A DNA stretch of 64,000 bases from Alicyclobacillus herbarius DSM 13609 (GTDB taxonomy: Bacteria; Bacillota; Bacilli; Alicyclobacillales; Alicyclobacillaceae), in NCBI RefSeq assembly GCF_000430585.1, contig NZ_AUMH01000020.1, positions 1 through 64,000 on the forward strand. The letters run 5' to 3'. The translations under genes were made by a program, and so were the position numbers. The notes under the pieces were generated by a model. That model saw nothing but the letters and a program-made list of their open reading frames with translations, ran no database searches and was not told the origin of the DNA. This document shows positions 62,834 through 64,000 of this stretch, piece after piece (within the stretch, counting starts at the first letter, position 1; each line of letters opens with the position of its first letter).

Positions 62834-64000
62834 ATGGCGGCACGTCGCTTGTTTACGTCTGAATCGGTGACCGAAGGTCATCCCGACAAGATTTGCGACC
62901 AAGTGTCGGACGCCGTGTTGGATGCCATCCTCACGGACGATCCGAACGCGCGCGTGGCCTGCGAGACATCGGTGACCACTGGCTTGGTCTTGGTTTCTGG
63001 TGAGATTAGCACCAGTTGTTACGTCGACATTCCGAAAATTGTTCGCCGCACGATTGCGGAGATTGGTTATACACGAGCGAAGTTTGGTTTTGATGCGGAG
63101 ACCTGTGCGGTTATTACGTCCATCGACGAACAGTCACCGGATATCGCGGCAGGTGTCAACGAGGCTCTGGAAGCGCGCGAGAAGAATATGACCGATGCGG
63201 AACTGGACGCTATTGGTGCCGGCGACCAAGGGTTGATGTTCGGGTTTGCCTGTGACGAGACCCCAGAGTTGATGCCGCTGCCGATTTCTCTGAGCCATAA
63301 ATTGGCGCGTCGGCTGAGTGAATTGCGCAAGAACGGAACGCTCCCGTATCTGCGGCCGGACGGCAAGACCCAGGTCACGGTGGAATACGAAGGGGACAAG
63401 CCGGTCCGTATTGACACGATTGTCGTCTCCACGCAGCACGACGAGGAGACCACGCTGGCAACCATTAAGCGCGACATCAAAGAGCATGTTATCGGCCACG
63501 TCGTGCCTGAGCAGTGGTTGGACGCGAATACCAAGTATTTCATCAACCCGACGGGGCGTTTCGTGATTGGCGGCCCGCAAGGGGACGCCGGCTTGACCGG
63601 CCGCAAGATCATCGTGGACACCTACGGTGGTTACGCCCGTCACGGCGGTGGGGCGTTCTCGGGCAAAGACCCGACCAAGGTAGATCGGAGCGGGGCTTAC
63701 GCGGCTCGCTACGTCGCCAAGAATGTGGTTGCTGCGGGTCTGGCGCGCAAATGTGAGGTGCAAGTGGCCTACGCCATTGGCGTGGCCCGTCCGGTGTCCA
63801 TTTCTGTCGATACGTACGGTACTGGCGTCATCCCGGAAGAAAAGATTGTCCAGCTGATTCGTGAGCACTTTGACCTGCGCCCGGCGGCCATCATCCGCGA
63901 CCTCGACTTGCGCCGTCCGATTTACCGCCAGACGGCGGCGTACGGGCACTTCGGCCGTCCGGACCTGGATTTGCCCTGGGAACGGACGGATAAGGCCGAG
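62834..64000 (+). CDS. metK: S-adenosylmethionine synthetase, 3' end cut by window
   Basis: 389 codons are present and the frame is still open at the window end; the family length (~395-400) means only a few residues are missing. It begins [20 protein letters not shown] and has [21 protein letters not shown] (cut at the conserved core), the [16 protein letters not shown] phosphate-binding loop and [18 protein letters not shown]. It makes SAM from methionine and ATP. GGGGGAA precedes the ATG. Confidence 0.97.
   Translation, partial: MAARRLFTSESVTEGHPDKICDQVSDAVLDAILTDDPNARVACETSVTTGLVLVSGEISTSCYVDIPKIVRRTIAEIGYTRAKFGFDAETCAVITSIDEQSPDIAAGVNEALEAREKNMTDAELDAIGAGDQGLMFGFACDETPELMPLPISLSHKLARRLSELRKNGTLPYLRPDGKTQVTVEYEGDKPVRIDTIVVSTQHDEETTLATIKRDIKEHVIGHVVPEQWLDANTKYFINPTGRFVIGGPQGDAGLTGRKIIVDTYGGYARHGGGAFSGKDPTKVDRSGAYAARYVAKNVVAAGLARKCEVQVAYAIGVARPVSISVDTYGTGVIPEEKIVQLIREHFDLRPAAIIRDLDLRRPIYRQTAAYGHFGRPDLDLPWERTDKAE

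Noticed and set aside
1-64000. CRISPR arrays, insertion sequences, prophage or integrase genes
   Set aside because: None found: no regularly spaced repeats, no transposase or integrase motifs, no terminal inverted repeats around gene blocks.

Overview
This 64 kb window looks like chromosome of a moderately GC-rich, spore-forming, motile member of the Firmicutes, most likely Alicyclobacillus or a close relative. The indications are strong AGGAGG-type ribosome binding sites with frequent GTG/TTG starts, an alpha/beta-type small acid-soluble spore protein, ftsEX followed by a MinJ-like PDZ protein, motAB, a kumamolisin-type (S53) acid protease, and Bacillus-style BirA and GlnR/TnrA operators. 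The organism assignment is inference from gene content. I see no insertion sequence, prophage or CRISPR array.

Layout. 1-3.6 kb: the 3' part of a 5S rRNA gene with terminator, bioB behind a BirA operator, a GNAT protein and a MenC/N-acylamino acid racemase-type enolase. 3.6-12.2 kb: a class II aldolase, an SDR, lipid genes (plsC, a DagK-type lipid kinase, a GT4 glycosyltransferase), an NfeD/SPFH pair, and a DegS-like kinase next to a regulator with a degenerate receiver. 12.4-17.9 kb: ftsE-ftsX-minJ-like, motA-motB and a NUDIX hydrolase. 18.2-24.2 kb: a quinone oxidoreductase, an EamA exporter, and a biotin ECF transporter (bioY diverging from ecfA1 and a fused ecfA2-ecfT gene) with a second BirA operator between them. 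24.4-34.6 kb: nitrogen region with an APC permease, an NCS1 permease carrying a Cys-rich tail, and a complete urease operon ureABCEFGD plus a NiCoT nickel importer. The permease and urease promoters diverge, each with a GlnR/TnrA box about 50 bp upstream.

34.8-50.4 kb: a VOC protein, then a pectin utilisation cluster: sugar-binding protein, two permeases, YesM/YesN-type two-component system, GH105 hydrolase, Gfo/Idh/MocA oxidoreductase, kduI, kduD, pectate lyase, pectin methylesterase and a second paralogous binding protein. Secreted enzymes would cut pectin, the ABC transporter import unsaturated oligogalacturonides, GH105 release the unsaturated sugar, and KduI/KduD carry it toward 2-keto-3-deoxygluconate. 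No transporter ATPase is encoded here.

50.6-64 kb: an esterase, a NUDIX protein, moaB-like, a decayed sugar ABC/ROK locus, then the most interesting item: an HTH-TPR regulator of RRNPP type divergent from an unlisted 38-codon gene for a small exported peptide with its own ribosome binding site and terminator, a candidate peptide quorum-sensing pair. After it come phosphoglucomutase, kumamolisin-like protease, a cold-shock gene with a perfect consensus promoter, a membrane-anchored HExxH protease, a WecG/TagA glycosyltransferase, a SASP gene and metK (cut by the window end).
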